Shown here piece after piece: positions 18,056-26,829 of a stretch of 64,000 bases of DNA. The DNA is from Putridiphycobacter sp045107045. Lineage in GTDB: Bacteria; Bacteroidota; Bacteroidia; Flavobacteriales_D; Crocinitomicaceae. A model generated the notes under the pieces. It had not been told where the DNA came from. It did not search any database and worked only from the letters and a program-made list of their open reading frames with translations. Both the position numbers and the translations under genes were made by a program. Each line of letters starts with the position of its first letter. Positions within the stretch are counted from its first letter, which is position 1. The stretch covers positions 1 through 64,000 of the forward strand of contig JBGCFR010000044.1 of assembly GCA_045107045.1 (NCBI GenBank). The letters run 5' to 3'.

Positions 18056-18398
18056 AAGGAGTATAAAGTAGCTAGTATTGAGAAGAAAGTATTTTTTGGT
18101 TTTTCCTTCGAAACTGTTCTCGATACAATTTTTACTCAAGCTATCGCTTTTGAAAAGACTACTCGAACTGACTTTCATGGAAAACTTTGGAGGTAAGCCA
18201 ACGTCAATTCGAGTGGTTCATTGCAGATATAAGCTATAATGAACCGTATCGAGAAGCCAGCGGTTCGAAATACTTAATACTATATTTTCACAAATCAATT
18301 CTTTTTTTGGGGATTATAATGAAAACAGAAAAAGCATTTCGATCGGCCAAAACCCAACAATATCCTCTTCCCAAAGGAAGGTTTAAAGACAAATGCGA
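18056..18398. other. 343-bp gene-free stretch
   Basis: The only structure I can see is the nested palindrome at 18107-18269. The remainder (18270-18398) is AT-rich sequence with no terminator-like hairpin. The open frame running over it on the plus strand has no recognisable protein and overlaps the AddB-like stop. Confidence 0.5.
18107..18269. repeat. Intergenic palindromic element, possible dispersed repeat
   Basis: Nested inverted arms fill the gap between the E1 gene and the AddB-like gene. Outer arms: TTCGAA 18107-18112 with TTCGAA 18264-18269, and TTCTCGATAC 18117-18126 with GTATCGAGAA 18246-18255. Inner arms: ACTACTCGAACTGA 18158-18171 pairs with TCAATTCGAGTGGT 18204-18217 at 12 of 14 positions. 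The whole can fold into one long cruciform or RNA hairpin. It encodes nothing convincing. It resembles the short dispersed palindromes seen between genes in many Flavobacteriia, which is from memory. Confidence 0.55.
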
Positions 18399-21206
18399 TC
18401 ACCTTCCACAAAATTCGCAATAATCCGAGCTTGAATCATGTTTATATTCAAAATCAGGATTATACATTTGTGTTACCGTTTCTTTTAACTGTTCCTTAAA
18501 TAACTCAAGAATTTCGTCCGTTATGTCCTGCTCTTTTCGACCTGTAAAAACAACATTTTGGAGCCATTGGTTAATATTTATCATAGAAACAATTCCAGCA
18601 GTAAAAGGACTTTTCTTCGGATGAGCATCTCTATACATAGTGGCATACATTAATAGCTGAATGCCATAACTTTTACTTGTATTTTTGAAAACACTTTCAA
18701 ACCCACCCCCGTTTGCTTTTAACACTTTTGCAGGCAATCCAACTTTGTTACTATCACATTTACCAGACTTGTAATCAATAATACGGTAACTTGATCCAAA
18801 CTGATCTATTCTATCAGCTTGGCCTTTTATTTTGATTGATTTTTTGGCTCCATTAATATCCCAATCAAAACTAGTTTCTAAATCTTCTTCTAGACCTAAA
18901 ATATAAAGTGGAGCATCCGTTTTCTTTAGTTCTTTAATTTGCTCGTCAATCGTTTTATTTAAAAAAGTTAAACTCACATCAAACGAGAGCTTATTTTGTC
19001 CGTATTTAAGGTCAGACTTAGAAAAAACTTTCAAATATTCAGTTTCCAAATAGCTTTCTAACTTTTTCTTTTCTGCTGTTAAAATGGCAACATCTACTTT
19101 AGTTTTTGAATCGAAAAATTGTTTGAATACGGTTTCCAAAACCGCATGTATCATAGTCCCAAAAGTACTAGCCTCTATGGCTTCTTCTACTTCACTTTCC
19201 TCCCTTAAATTCAAAATATAAGTGTAAAAAAAGTCGAGTGGGCAACGTAAAAAAGTATTTAATGCAGAAGGGGAGAGTCCACGAGCAAATAAGGCATCCA
19301 GTTTTTGCTCAACTGATGCATTTACTTTGTAGACGGTTTCATCTGTGGTTGCACTATCATCATTAGCAACATATGTATTATTGGTTATTTGATGACCAAT
19401 AGTACGGTCTAACTCGTTTTCTAATTGGGTAATAAATCTACTTTTTTCACCACTTGTTAGTCCATCCGCATGTGAATTAAAAGTCAGATGAATGTTTTCT
19501 GCTTGGTGCAATAGCCTATAAAAATGGTGTGCAAAAATAGCATCTCGGTCTTCTTCAACTGGCAATTGATGAAAGAGCTTAAGTTCTCGCATGAGTAGGG
19601 AATTACTAAAGTTATTCTTTGGTAGATTTCCTTCGTTCATGCCTAAAATAATCAAATTCTTAAAATCAAGAGTTCTAGTTTCTAGTATTCCCATTATCTG
19701 AATACCTTCTGTTGGGTTTCCTAAAAATGATAAAGATTCATGTTGCCAAAATTGATACAACAATGCTTTAAAAGACTTAACAGATAGATCATATTTAAAC
19801 TGGCTATATATACTGTCAAACTTTTGTATACCTAATGAAAAATGGTACATAATTTCAAGCTCAACTGGGCGCTTATCTTTATTTGCTTTAAAACTATTGT
19901 AAAGGGTTTGAATTAGTTTTTTGATGGCTGATAAACCAGCATGAGTTTGATTTTTCCAAGGTGTAAAAACAGATTCAATTTTTGCTAATGATGGAAATGT
20001 GTCTGTTAAATAAGTAATAGTGAAATAAATCTTATTCTTATTTACCACCTCCGCTTCAAAACTATCAATGGCTTTAGTATCTCCAATTAGTTGCTGAATA
20101 AAAGGATGGTCCAAAAAATGCAAAACGGTTTTATGATAGAGTTTATCAGTACTAAATTTGACTGCATTATTCTGTCCATCAAATATAATGTCAATTAAAC
20201 TTTTTAAATGTGAAAACTTAATGGGGTACCCCATGGTGATATTGGCACGTTCCAATTCTGCTGGAAGCGATCTACTTAGAGGAATTAATAGGGATTCATC
20301 TGCTAAAACAATTGCTGTTTGGTTCAATTCTTCTGTTGGTAGATTCTTTATAATGTCTCCAGCATATTTTGCCTGGGCTATTTGCTGTGCTGTTTCTACA
20401 ATATGAAATTGCTTTGCGACACTATTAATGGCATTGGGCACGGTTTCTTTTACTTCCCATAACTGTTGAATCTTTCTATAAAAATGACCCGCTTCGTGAT
20501 CTTTATGATTAACATAATGCTGATCGACATCCCAAAAAACTGTGGCTACTTTTTGACGAGTTAGGCCATCTATCATTAACTCTTCTGCTTTTGACAAAGC
20601 ATTAAACCCCGCAAAATAGTAATGGTGATAGTTACCAGGTGTTGTTAATTGACATTGTTTCGAAAACTTTTGATAAGCTCGACCTTGGTAAGTTGATTTT
20701 TGATCATTTAAGGATTCATTTAAAAGCCTATAATAGTGAGGTAGTTTTTCCCAGAGATTTAAAAATTGTAATTGCCCGTCCGATAGTGATTCTTCACCAT
20801 CAAAACTCCAATTATCAATATCCTTGATATCTTTTAAGTCCTTAAATATATCTTTTGGCTCAATATGGTATCGGTCAATTTCATCAAAGTCGGCTAAAAT
20901 AATTTTCCCCCATTTTAAAAACTCATCAAAACTTTCGGATTGGTCTTGGTCGTAATTAACATATACTTTATAGAACAGAAATAATAATTCGGTCTGATTC
21001 AAAATACGTTCTGGTGTATGCGCATCAACCCATTCATTAATTGTAGTGATTTTAGGAGGAAAAAATGCCTTCCCTATTTTTTCGCTTAGGTACTTTTGAA
21101 GGTAAACGGCCGCTCTTTTATTAGGTATAATTACCAAAACGTTATCTAAACCAGTTGAATGCTTACTAATAAGTTGATTGGCTAGATGTTTTAAAAAAGC
21201 TGTCAT
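18399..21206 (-). CDS. AddB-like PD-(D/E)XK exonuclease with partial Fe-S cysteine set
   Basis: 935 residues. The N-terminal half has the inactive UvrD-like layout of AddB (VLVIIPNKRAAVYLQKYL near 24, ITTINEWV near 54, LIILGMNEGNLPK near 510). The C-terminal nuclease domain contains PSALNTFLRCPLDFFYTYIL, FGTMIHAVLE, and the active site GQADRID...RIIDYKSGK, then GIQLLMYATMY. In AddB four cysteines hold a 4Fe-4S cluster: one before the nuclease core and three at the end. Here C655, C930 and C933 are present, but the chain stops two residues after C933, so the fourth is absent. With an AddA helicase it would process double-strand breaks for RecA; no AddA gene is adjacent. The gene is convergent with the E1 region and divergent from bcp. 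Confidence 0.8.
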   Translation of the reverse strand: MTAFLKHLANQLISKHSTGLDNVLVIIPNKRAAVYLQKYLSEKIGKAFFPPKITTINEWVDAHTPERILNQTELLFLFYKVYVNYDQDQSESFDEFLKWGKIILADFDEIDRYHIEPKDIFKDLKDIKDIDNWSFDGEESLSDGQLQFLNLWEKLPHYYRLLNESLNDQKSTYQGRAYQKFSKQCQLTTPGNYHHYYFAGFNALSKAEELMIDGLTRQKVATVFWDVDQHYVNHKDHEAGHFYRKIQQLWEVKETVPNAINSVAKQFHIVETAQQIAQAKYAGDIIKNLPTEELNQTAIVLADESLLIPLSRSLPAELERANITMGYPIKFSHLKSLIDIIFDGQNNAVKFSTDKLYHKTVLHFLDHPFIQQLIGDTKAIDSFEAEVVNKNKIYFTITYLTDTFPSLAKIESVFTPWKNQTHAGLSAIKKLIQTLYNSFKANKDKRPVELEIMYHFSLGIQKFDSIYSQFKYDLSVKSFKALLYQFWQHESLSFLGNPTEGIQIMGILETRTLDFKNLIILGMNEGNLPKNNFSNSLLMRELKLFHQLPVEEDRDAIFAHHFYRLLHQAENIHLTFNSHADGLTSGEKSRFITQLENELDRTIGHQITNNTYVANDDSATTDETVYKVNASVEQKLDALFARGLSPSALNTFLRCPLDFFYTYILNLREESEVEEAIEASTFGTMIHAVLETVFKQFFDSKTKVDVAILTAEKKKLESYLETEYLKVFSKSDLKYGQNKLSFDVSLTFLNKTIDEQIKELKKTDAPLYILGLEEDLETSFDWDINGAKKSIKIKGQADRIDQFGSSYRIIDYKSGKCDSNKVGLPAKVLKANGGGFESVFKNTSKSYGIQLLMYATMYRDAHPKKSPFTAGIVSMININQWLQNVVFTGRKEQDITDEILELFKEQLKETVTQMYNPDFEYKHDSSSDYCEFCGR

Positions 21207-21353
21207 TAAAAGGTATTTAAAGCTTGTTTATTAATTGATTGCAGACCTAAAGGTAAGATTTATTGGCATGGGAAAATAAAAAAATTCCGAAAATCTAATC
21301 AAGAAATAAAATTATTGATTACTTTTGTGTCAAACAATGATTAATTATTCGGC

Positions 21354-21821
21354 ATGATAAAATTAACAAAAGGAAACGAAGCACCAAACTTTAGTGGTGT
21401 TGATCAGCATGGAAAACCAATTTCACTTTCAGATTTTAAAGGAAAGCGTTTAGTGCTTTATTTTTATCCAAAAGATTTAACCCCTGGTTGTACAACACAA
21501 TCGTGCAACTTAAGAGATAATTATAGTGATTTAACAGCAAAAGGGTTTGAAGTCGTTGGTGTGAGTGCAGATGATGAAAAAAAGCACTTAAAATTTATTG
21601 ATAAGCATGACTTACCTTTTCGTTTAATTGCGGATACTGATAAAAAAGTGATAGAAGCCTTTGGCGTTTGGGGACCGAAGAAATTTATGGGTAAAGAGTA
21701 TGATGGGATAAATAGGACCACCTTTTTAATTAATGGAGAAGGGATAATTGAAGCAGTGATTCCAAAAGTTAAAACAAAGGATCATACAGCACAAATACTA
21801 GCAATTTTAGAAGAAAGTTAA
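21354..21821 (+). CDS. bcp: Thioredoxin-dependent thiol peroxidase (BCP/PrxQ)
   Basis: 155 residues, the full length of the family. The peroxidatic Cys46 lies in DLTPGCTTQSC, with the resolving Cys51 five residues later, as in atypical two-Cys PrxQ. The active-site Thr/Arg environment (FYPKDLTPGCT) and the C-terminal GINRTTFLI are present. It reduces H2O2 and organic peroxides in the cytosol with electrons from thioredoxin. A -7-like box TACTTTTG at 21320-21327 lies 26 bases before the ATG. recA follows after 77 bp, which includes a palindrome, so the two are probably separately controlled. Confidence 0.95.
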   Translation: MIKLTKGNEAPNFSGVDQHGKPISLSDFKGKRLVLYFYPKDLTPGCTTQSCNLRDNYSDLTAKGFEVVGVSADDEKKHLKFIDKHDLPFRLIADTDKKVIEAFGVWGPKKFMGKEYDGINRTTFLINGEGIIEAVIPKVKTKDHTAQILAILEES

Positions 21822-21846
21822 ATAAAATGACAAAGTTTTTTGGTAG

Positions 21847-21863
21847 ACGTAAATAGATTACGT
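21847..21863. promoter_or_regulatory. Palindrome upstream of recA
   Basis: ACGTAA (21847-21852), five bases, TTACGT (21858-21863). The flanks extend the symmetry if one base is skipped (AGACGTAA against AGAACGTAA on the other strand). It lies 36 bases before the recA ATG and is a candidate damage-response operator. No LexA-type protein is encoded in the window. Confidence 0.4.
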
Positions 21864-21898
21864 TCTGCCATCATTTCTTTGTCTTAAAATTAAATGTT

Positions 21899-22924
21899 AT
21901 GGCAGAAGTAAACAAAGAAAAATTAAAAGCGTTACAATTAACACTTGACAAATTAGAAAAGTCATACGGTAAAGGAACCGTTATGAAATTAGGCGACTCA
22001 GCTATTGAAGATTTAGATGTAATCCCTTCAGGTTCTCTAACCCTTGATTTAGCTTTAGGTGTAAAAGGGTATCCGAAAGGAAGAATTGTTGAAATTTATG
22101 GTCCAGAATCGTCTGGTAAAACAACGTTGGCAATCCATGCCATTGCAGAAGCACAAAAGAAAGGTGGCATTGCTGCATTTATTGATGCAGAACATGCTTT
22201 TGATCAATTTTATGCAAAAAGCTTAGGAGTTGACGTTGAAAACTTATTGATCTCTCAACCAGATAATGGTGAGCAAGCATTAGAAATAGCTGATAATTTA
22301 ATTCGATCGGGAGCTATTGATATTATAGTAGTGGATTCGGTAGCGGCATTGACACCAAAAGCCGAAATTGAAGGTGAAATGGGTGATTCTCAAATGGGAT
22401 TACAAGCCCGTTTAATGTCAAAAGCTCTAAGAAAGTTAACCGCATCTATTAATAAGGCAAATACAACGTGTATTTTCATTAACCAATTAAGAGAAAAAAT
22501 TGGTGTGATGTTCGGAAACCCGGAAACAACAAGTGGTGGTAATGCCTTAAAGTTTTATTCATCCGTCAGAATTGATATCCGTCGTTCGTCTCAAATTAAA
22601 GATGGTGATGAAGTGATTGGAAATAGAACAAGAGTGAAAATTGTTAAAAATAAAGTCGCTCCACCGTTCAGAAAAGCTGAATTCGATATCATGTACGGAA
22701 AAGGTATTTCTAAAACAGGTGAAATTTTAGATTTGGCCGTTGAAATGAATATTATTAAAAAAGCAGGTTCATGGTTTAGCTATGGTGATACTAAATTGGG
22801 TCAAGGTCGTGATGCTGTAAAAGCATTGATTGGCGATAATCCTGAGTTAGCAGAAGAATTAGAAGGCAAAATCTTTGAAATATTGACTAAGCCCAAAGGA
22901 GAAGAAGTTCCATTGGAAGCATAA
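21899..22924 (+). CDS. recA: Recombinase RecA
   Basis: 341 residues with every RecA signature: Walker A GPESSGKT (about 69-76), Walker B-like IIVVDSVAAL, the family motif ALRKLTASI, the L2-loop region NQLREKIGVMFGNPETTSGG, and the C-terminal domain ending in an acidic tail. It forms ATP-dependent filaments on single-stranded DNA and drives strand exchange. The start is ATG 21899. The upstream palindrome at 21847-21863 may be a damage-response operator. Downstream lies a chain of hairpins ending in a terminator, so the mRNA carries a structured 3' end. The AddB-like nuclease and bcp just upstream give the segment a repair and stress character, although the nuclease gene is on the opposite strand. 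Confidence 0.98.
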   Translation: MAEVNKEKLKALQLTLDKLEKSYGKGTVMKLGDSAIEDLDVIPSGSLTLDLALGVKGYPKGRIVEIYGPESSGKTTLAIHAIAEAQKKGGIAAFIDAEHAFDQFYAKSLGVDVENLLISQPDNGEQALEIADNLIRSGAIDIIVVDSVAALTPKAEIEGEMGDSQMGLQARLMSKALRKLTASINKANTTCIFINQLREKIGVMFGNPETTSGGNALKFYSSVRIDIRRSSQIKDGDEVIGNRTRVKIVKNKVAPPFRKAEFDIMYGKGISKTGEILDLAVEMNIIKKAGSWFSYGDTKLGQGRDAVKALIGDNPELAEELEGKIFEILTKPKGEEVPLEA

Positions 22925-22928
22925 TATA

Positions 22929-23050
22929 TTAGCCGGGGGAAATCCCTAATTTCAATGTTGTTTCATTGAAAAAATTCGGCAAAGAGTTTACTTCATGCCG
23001 AAGCAAATAGAAGGAGGTAGTTAGCCATTGGTTAGCGCCTCCTTTTTATT
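22929..23050 (+). ncRNA. Candidate structured RNA or structured 3' UTR after recA
   Basis: Four hairpins follow each other within 120 bases: GGG-AAAT-CCC (22937-22946, flanked by TTA/TAA); TTTCAATG/CATTGAAA, 8 perfect pairs (22950-22971); TTCGGCA/TGCCGAA, 7 perfect pairs (22975-23002); and the terminator stem. GCCG at 22932-22935 can also pair with CGGC at 22977-22980, which would close the first two hairpins into a three-way junction and open the third. No open frame fits. It may be a small RNA processed from the recA message or an independent gene; no promoter is obvious. Confidence 0.4.
23011..23048 (+). terminator. Rho-independent terminator after recA
   Basis: AAGGAGG (23011-23017) pairs with CCTCCTT (23038-23044), with an inner stem TAGCC/GGTTA and loop ATT, followed by a T-rich tail (TTTTTATTTT). 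It is the last of the hairpins after recA. Confidence 0.75.
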
Positions 23051-23166
23051 TTGGACAAATATTAATTGTGGCACTTTACTTGATGCTAACCATAATTAAA
23101 TCAGAAGGGACTTAAACTAAAACATAGTTTTATATTTGTATAGTCTGTTAGAGGGTAGAATTTGGA

Positions 23167-26100
23167 ATGAAGAATAAAAACCGACTTAAATTTGGATTGG
23201 CGCTAAGCACTGGACTTCTCCTTTGGTTAGCCGGTTATTATCTATACCATTTTGAAGTTACTAGTCCATTCTCAAAATATAGTATTGAAAAATTAGAGCG
23301 GAATCTACAAGCCAAGGAGCTTAATTTAACTGCTGAATTGAATGATTTTGCAAATTCTAGTAATATCAAAGGTTCGAAAGATGCTTGGTTTAATGCTGCC
23401 AACTCATTTAAAAGTAAGTATGGTTACGACCTATTCATTTATCGTAATAGTGACTTGTTAGTATGGACAGATAATGCTATTCCTTTTCCCACAAAGCTAG
23501 ATTCTGATCATATGTTTAATACTGTGGCAAAACTAGATAATGGCTGGTATTTTGTAAAACAGAAAACAGTCAATAATTTTAGGTTTTGTGCCACTTTTTT
23601 GATTAAGCAAGAGTTCTCGTATGAGAATAGTGATTTAAGGAATCATTTTGCAAGTGAGTTTAATAAACAATTAAATGCGGAACTAAGCCTAAGTCCAAGT
23701 GATTTCAATGTGTCAGACAGTAAAGGTAAATTTTTATTTTCCGTTCAGCCTGATATGGAGCTTAAGTCTTCGCCAATGATGGAACTATTGGCCTTTACAT
23801 GTTATTTGTTGGCCTTTTTCATTTTATTGCAATTATTAATTTCTTCTAGCCAATTACTATTATTCAGGAATCCTTTTTTACTGGTTATTTTTCCTTTGGC
23901 ATTAGTTGTATTTAGATTTTTTTCAATCAAAAATCATTGGTTTAAAAGCTTTTCAAAATTTGAATTGTTTAATCCTGAACTATTTGCATCTTCAACTTAT
24001 ATTCCATCATTAGGAGACCTAATAATTAATGTATTTATATTTTACTTTTTAGTCAACTTTCTACTTAAAAGAACAAGAGACTGGTTAGTAAAAGGAGATG
24101 CAAGATTAAAATTAGTTTTGGTGGTTGTTCCACTATTTTTACTCAGCTTTTTCGTGGCATACCAAATCAATCACATCATCTATGCTTTGGTGTATGATTC
24201 AAAAATCAATTTTAATCTTGAACTATTATTTGAATTAAATGTCTATAGTTTTATTAGTATAGCATTAATTGGATTTTGTTTTTTTACTTATTTTAAATTG
24301 ATTCAATTCATCATTATTCAGTTAAAGAAACTAAAATTTGAATGGAATATTTTAAGTTTAATATGGTTTTTAAGCTCAGTTATATTTGTCATTGTTGATC
24401 AGTATAATTTTGAGAATTCGTTATTGACCTCATTATGGCCAGTAATTCTATCTGGATTTTTGCTATGGTTTGAGTTCAGAAACACAACTTATAAATTTAT
24501 ACATGTTATCAGTATACTGGCATTTGTATCTTTTTACACAGCCTATATTTTGGAAGATTATTCTGATAATAAAGAACAAGAGGTAAGAAAAGTATATGCA
24601 GAGCAAATAGCTAAAGACAATGATCCTTTAACTGAATATGAGTACGATTTAATTGAAAAAAGATTAATAAAGGATAGTTTTTTAGAAGGATACTTAACAA
24701 AAAGTTTTAACGAAGCCGAATTTACTGATGACATAGAAAATCAATATTTCAGTGGGTTAAAAAATAAATATGATTTCAATTTTCATTTATTTGGTCCAGG
24801 GAAAAATAAACGCAGTAAACCTGGCGCTATCCCTACTGTAGGATATGAGAAATTGGAATTTATTGTTAAAAATAATGGCATTCCTTCCTCAATTAATCCC
24901 AACATTTATTTTATCAAAACCAATACAGATAAGTTAAGCTATGTCGTTAACTATCCGATAGAAGGCGAAAAAGATGTCATTGGTTATTTAATGGTTGAGT
25001 TTCGATCAAAAAAACTACCAAAGGAAATTGGTCTACCCTCTGTTTTATTAGAAAACGAAGGTTTTACAAATGCTGAATTAAAACATTATGCAATTGCTAA
25101 GTATGTCGATAAAACCCTGGTCAGTAATTCCGGAGAATTCGACTATCCTTTTGTGCCAGATCAATGGATATCAGTGATGAATAAATATTCTACATCTGAG
25201 GACTATAGTCATTACGTCTATGCATATGATGAGAATAGAATTACAGTTATTTCTAGAAAGAAAACAACGGCAATTAATGCCTTCACTACCTTTTCTTACC
25301 TACTGGTATTCTTTAGCTTTATTTTATTGATTCCGAATGCCTATCAATATTTTGCCAAGCATAGGGTGAGTTTTAAGAACATGTCATTAAACTTTAAATT
25401 TCAAAGCGTATTAATTGGATTAATTTTATTGACATTAGTAAGCTTTGGCATTGGAGCCGGAACCTATGTCGTTCAGCAATATCATCAAAACTCTAAAAGT
25501 TTAATTAAAGAAAAAGCAGGCTCAGTTCAAACAGAGCTTTATCATAAATTTGCTTCGGATACTGATATTGGTAGTGATCATGCCTATCTAGAATATTTAT
25601 TAAAAAAATTCTCAAGAGTTTTTGTCACAGATATAAATTTGTTTGATGTTGATGGAAGTTTATTAGCGTCATCACAGCCCAAAATTTATTCAAAAGGACT
25701 CATTTCTAGAAAAATGAATGCAGAAGCATTTGTGGCTTTAAACTTGACAAAAAGAAGTGAATTTATTCATGAGGAAAATATAGGGGATCTTGAATTTTTA
25801 TCTGCCTATTTGCCATTTGTCAGTGCTAAAGGCGATTTGCTTGCCTATTTAAACATTCAATATATTTCTAAGCAAGATGAACTTGAGAACCAGATATCAG
25901 GGTTTCTTTTAGCTATTATCAATATTATGGTACTTATGCTAGCCATATCAATTTTTCTAGCTGTAATTGTGTCTAATAGGCTTACGTCTCCGCTAAAAAT
26001 TATCCAGTCAAGTTTAAAAGGAATGAAATTGGGAGCAAAAAACAAACCTATTTCGTATAAAGGACAAGACGAAATAGGGAGTTTGGTTCAGGAGTATAAT

Positions 26101-26829
26101 GAAAAGGTTGATGAATTAGAGAATTATGCTGCGCAATTGGCGAAAAGTGAAAGGGAAAGTGCATGGCGTGAAATGGCCAAGCAGGTCGCTCATGAAATAA
26201 AAAACCCATTAACACCAATGAAACTTTCTATTCAACATTTAAATAGATCTATAAAATTAGCGGATGAAGATTCTGAACAAAAATTAAAAAGAGTATCAAG
26301 TTCTTTAATTGAGCAGATTGATGCATTGACCCGAATAGCAAATGAATTTTCGAATTTTGCTAAAATGCCGAAGGCACAAGAAGGAGAGGTGGATTTGGCA
26401 GAGATTTTAGAAAGCACTAGTGCTGTTTTTGCAGAAAGTGAGGGAGACTATGATTTGAGTTTTAATAATACTGTTAAAGAATGGCCAGTGATTTGGGCAG
26501 ATAAAAATTTATGTTTAAGGGTATTTAATAATTTAATAAAAAATGCTACTCAAGCAATTCCATCAGATAGAAAGGGTGTTATTGAACTAGTATTGTCTGA
26601 AGATAATGATGTGTACCTAGTCACAATTATCGATAATGGAATTGGAATCAATGATGAAAGCAAAGCCAAAATGTTTATTCCTTATTTTACAACCAAGTCC
26701 AAAGGAACTGGACTTGGTTTAGCCATGTCTAAACAAATTATTGAAAACATGAATGGTAAAATTTGGTTTGAATCTACAGCCGGAGTAGGAACTAGTTTTT
26801 TCGTATCTTTCCCAAAAATCAAAAAATAA
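23167..26829 (+). CDS. NtrY-like membrane sensor histidine kinase
   Basis: 1220 residues, long for a kinase. One helix lies at about 8-28, a first extracytoplasmic region extends to about 205, and a block of about eight helices follows (about 210-470). A second periplasmic sensor region (about 480-700), a helix near 705, a third sensor-like region (about 770-900) and a helix near 910-935 come next. Then come HAMP (about 935-990), HisKA with phospho-acceptor His1009 in QVAHEIKNPLTPMKLS, and the ATPase domain (NLIKNATQAI, DNGIGI, TTKSKGTGLGLAMSK). The H-E-I-K-N-P-L-T-P box is that of NtrY relatives. No response regulator is adjacent. Its stop overlaps the antiporter start (TAATG), which suggests coupled expression and a shared role in ion or envelope stress. 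A -7-like box TATATTTG lies at 23131-23138. Confidence 0.9.
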   Translation: MKNKNRLKFGLALSTGLLLWLAGYYLYHFEVTSPFSKYSIEKLERNLQAKELNLTAELNDFANSSNIKGSKDAWFNAANSFKSKYGYDLFIYRNSDLLVWTDNAIPFPTKLDSDHMFNTVAKLDNGWYFVKQKTVNNFRFCATFLIKQEFSYENSDLRNHFASEFNKQLNAELSLSPSDFNVSDSKGKFLFSVQPDMELKSSPMMELLAFTCYLLAFFILLQLLISSSQLLLFRNPFLLVIFPLALVVFRFFSIKNHWFKSFSKFELFNPELFASSTYIPSLGDLIINVFIFYFLVNFLLKRTRDWLVKGDARLKLVLVVVPLFLLSFFVAYQINHIIYALVYDSKINFNLELLFELNVYSFISIALIGFCFFTYFKLIQFIIIQLKKLKFEWNILSLIWFLSSVIFVIVDQYNFENSLLTSLWPVILSGFLLWFEFRNTTYKFIHVISILAFVSFYTAYILEDYSDNKEQEVRKVYAEQIAKDNDPLTEYEYDLIEKRLIKDSFLEGYLTKSFNEAEFTDDIENQYFSGLKNKYDFNFHLFGPGKNKRSKPGAIPTVGYEKLEFIVKNNGIPSSINPNIYFIKTNTDKLSYVVNYPIEGEKDVIGYLMVEFRSKKLPKEIGLPSVLLENEGFTNAELKHYAIAKYVDKTLVSNSGEFDYPFVPDQWISVMNKYSTSEDYSHYVYAYDENRITVISRKKTTAINAFTTFSYLLVFFSFILLIPNAYQYFAKHRVSFKNMSLNFKFQSVLIGLILLTLVSFGIGAGTYVVQQYHQNSKSLIKEKAGSVQTELYHKFASDTDIGSDHAYLEYLLKKFSRVFVTDINLFDVDGSLLASSQPKIYSKGLISRKMNAEAFVALNLTKRSEFIHEENIGDLEFLSAYLPFVSAKGDLLAYLNIQYISKQDELENQISGFLLAIINIMVLMLAISIFLAVIVSNRLTSPLKIIQSSLKGMKLGAKNKPISYKGQDEIGSLVQEYNEKVDELENYAAQLAKSERESAWREMAKQVAHEIKNPLTPMKLSIQHLNRSIKLADEDSEQKLKRVSSSLIEQIDALTRIANEFSNFAKMPKAQEGEVDLAEILESTSAVFAESEGDYDLSFNNTVKEWPVIWADKNLCLRVFNNLIKNATQAIPSDRKGVIELVLSEDNDVYLVTIIDNGIGINDESKAKMFIPYFTTKSKGTGLGLAMSKQIIENMNGKIWFESTAGVGTSFFVSFPKIKK

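Noticed and set aside
18187..18423. 78-residue plus-strand open frame after the E1 gene
   Set aside because: It runs through the palindromic element and overlaps the AddB-like stop; the translation looks random.
18399..18423. Simple frameshift restoring the fourth cysteine of the AddB-like protein
   Set aside because: Reading the next bases in the other frames gives no Cys at the expected distance, so a one-base error does not explain the short end.
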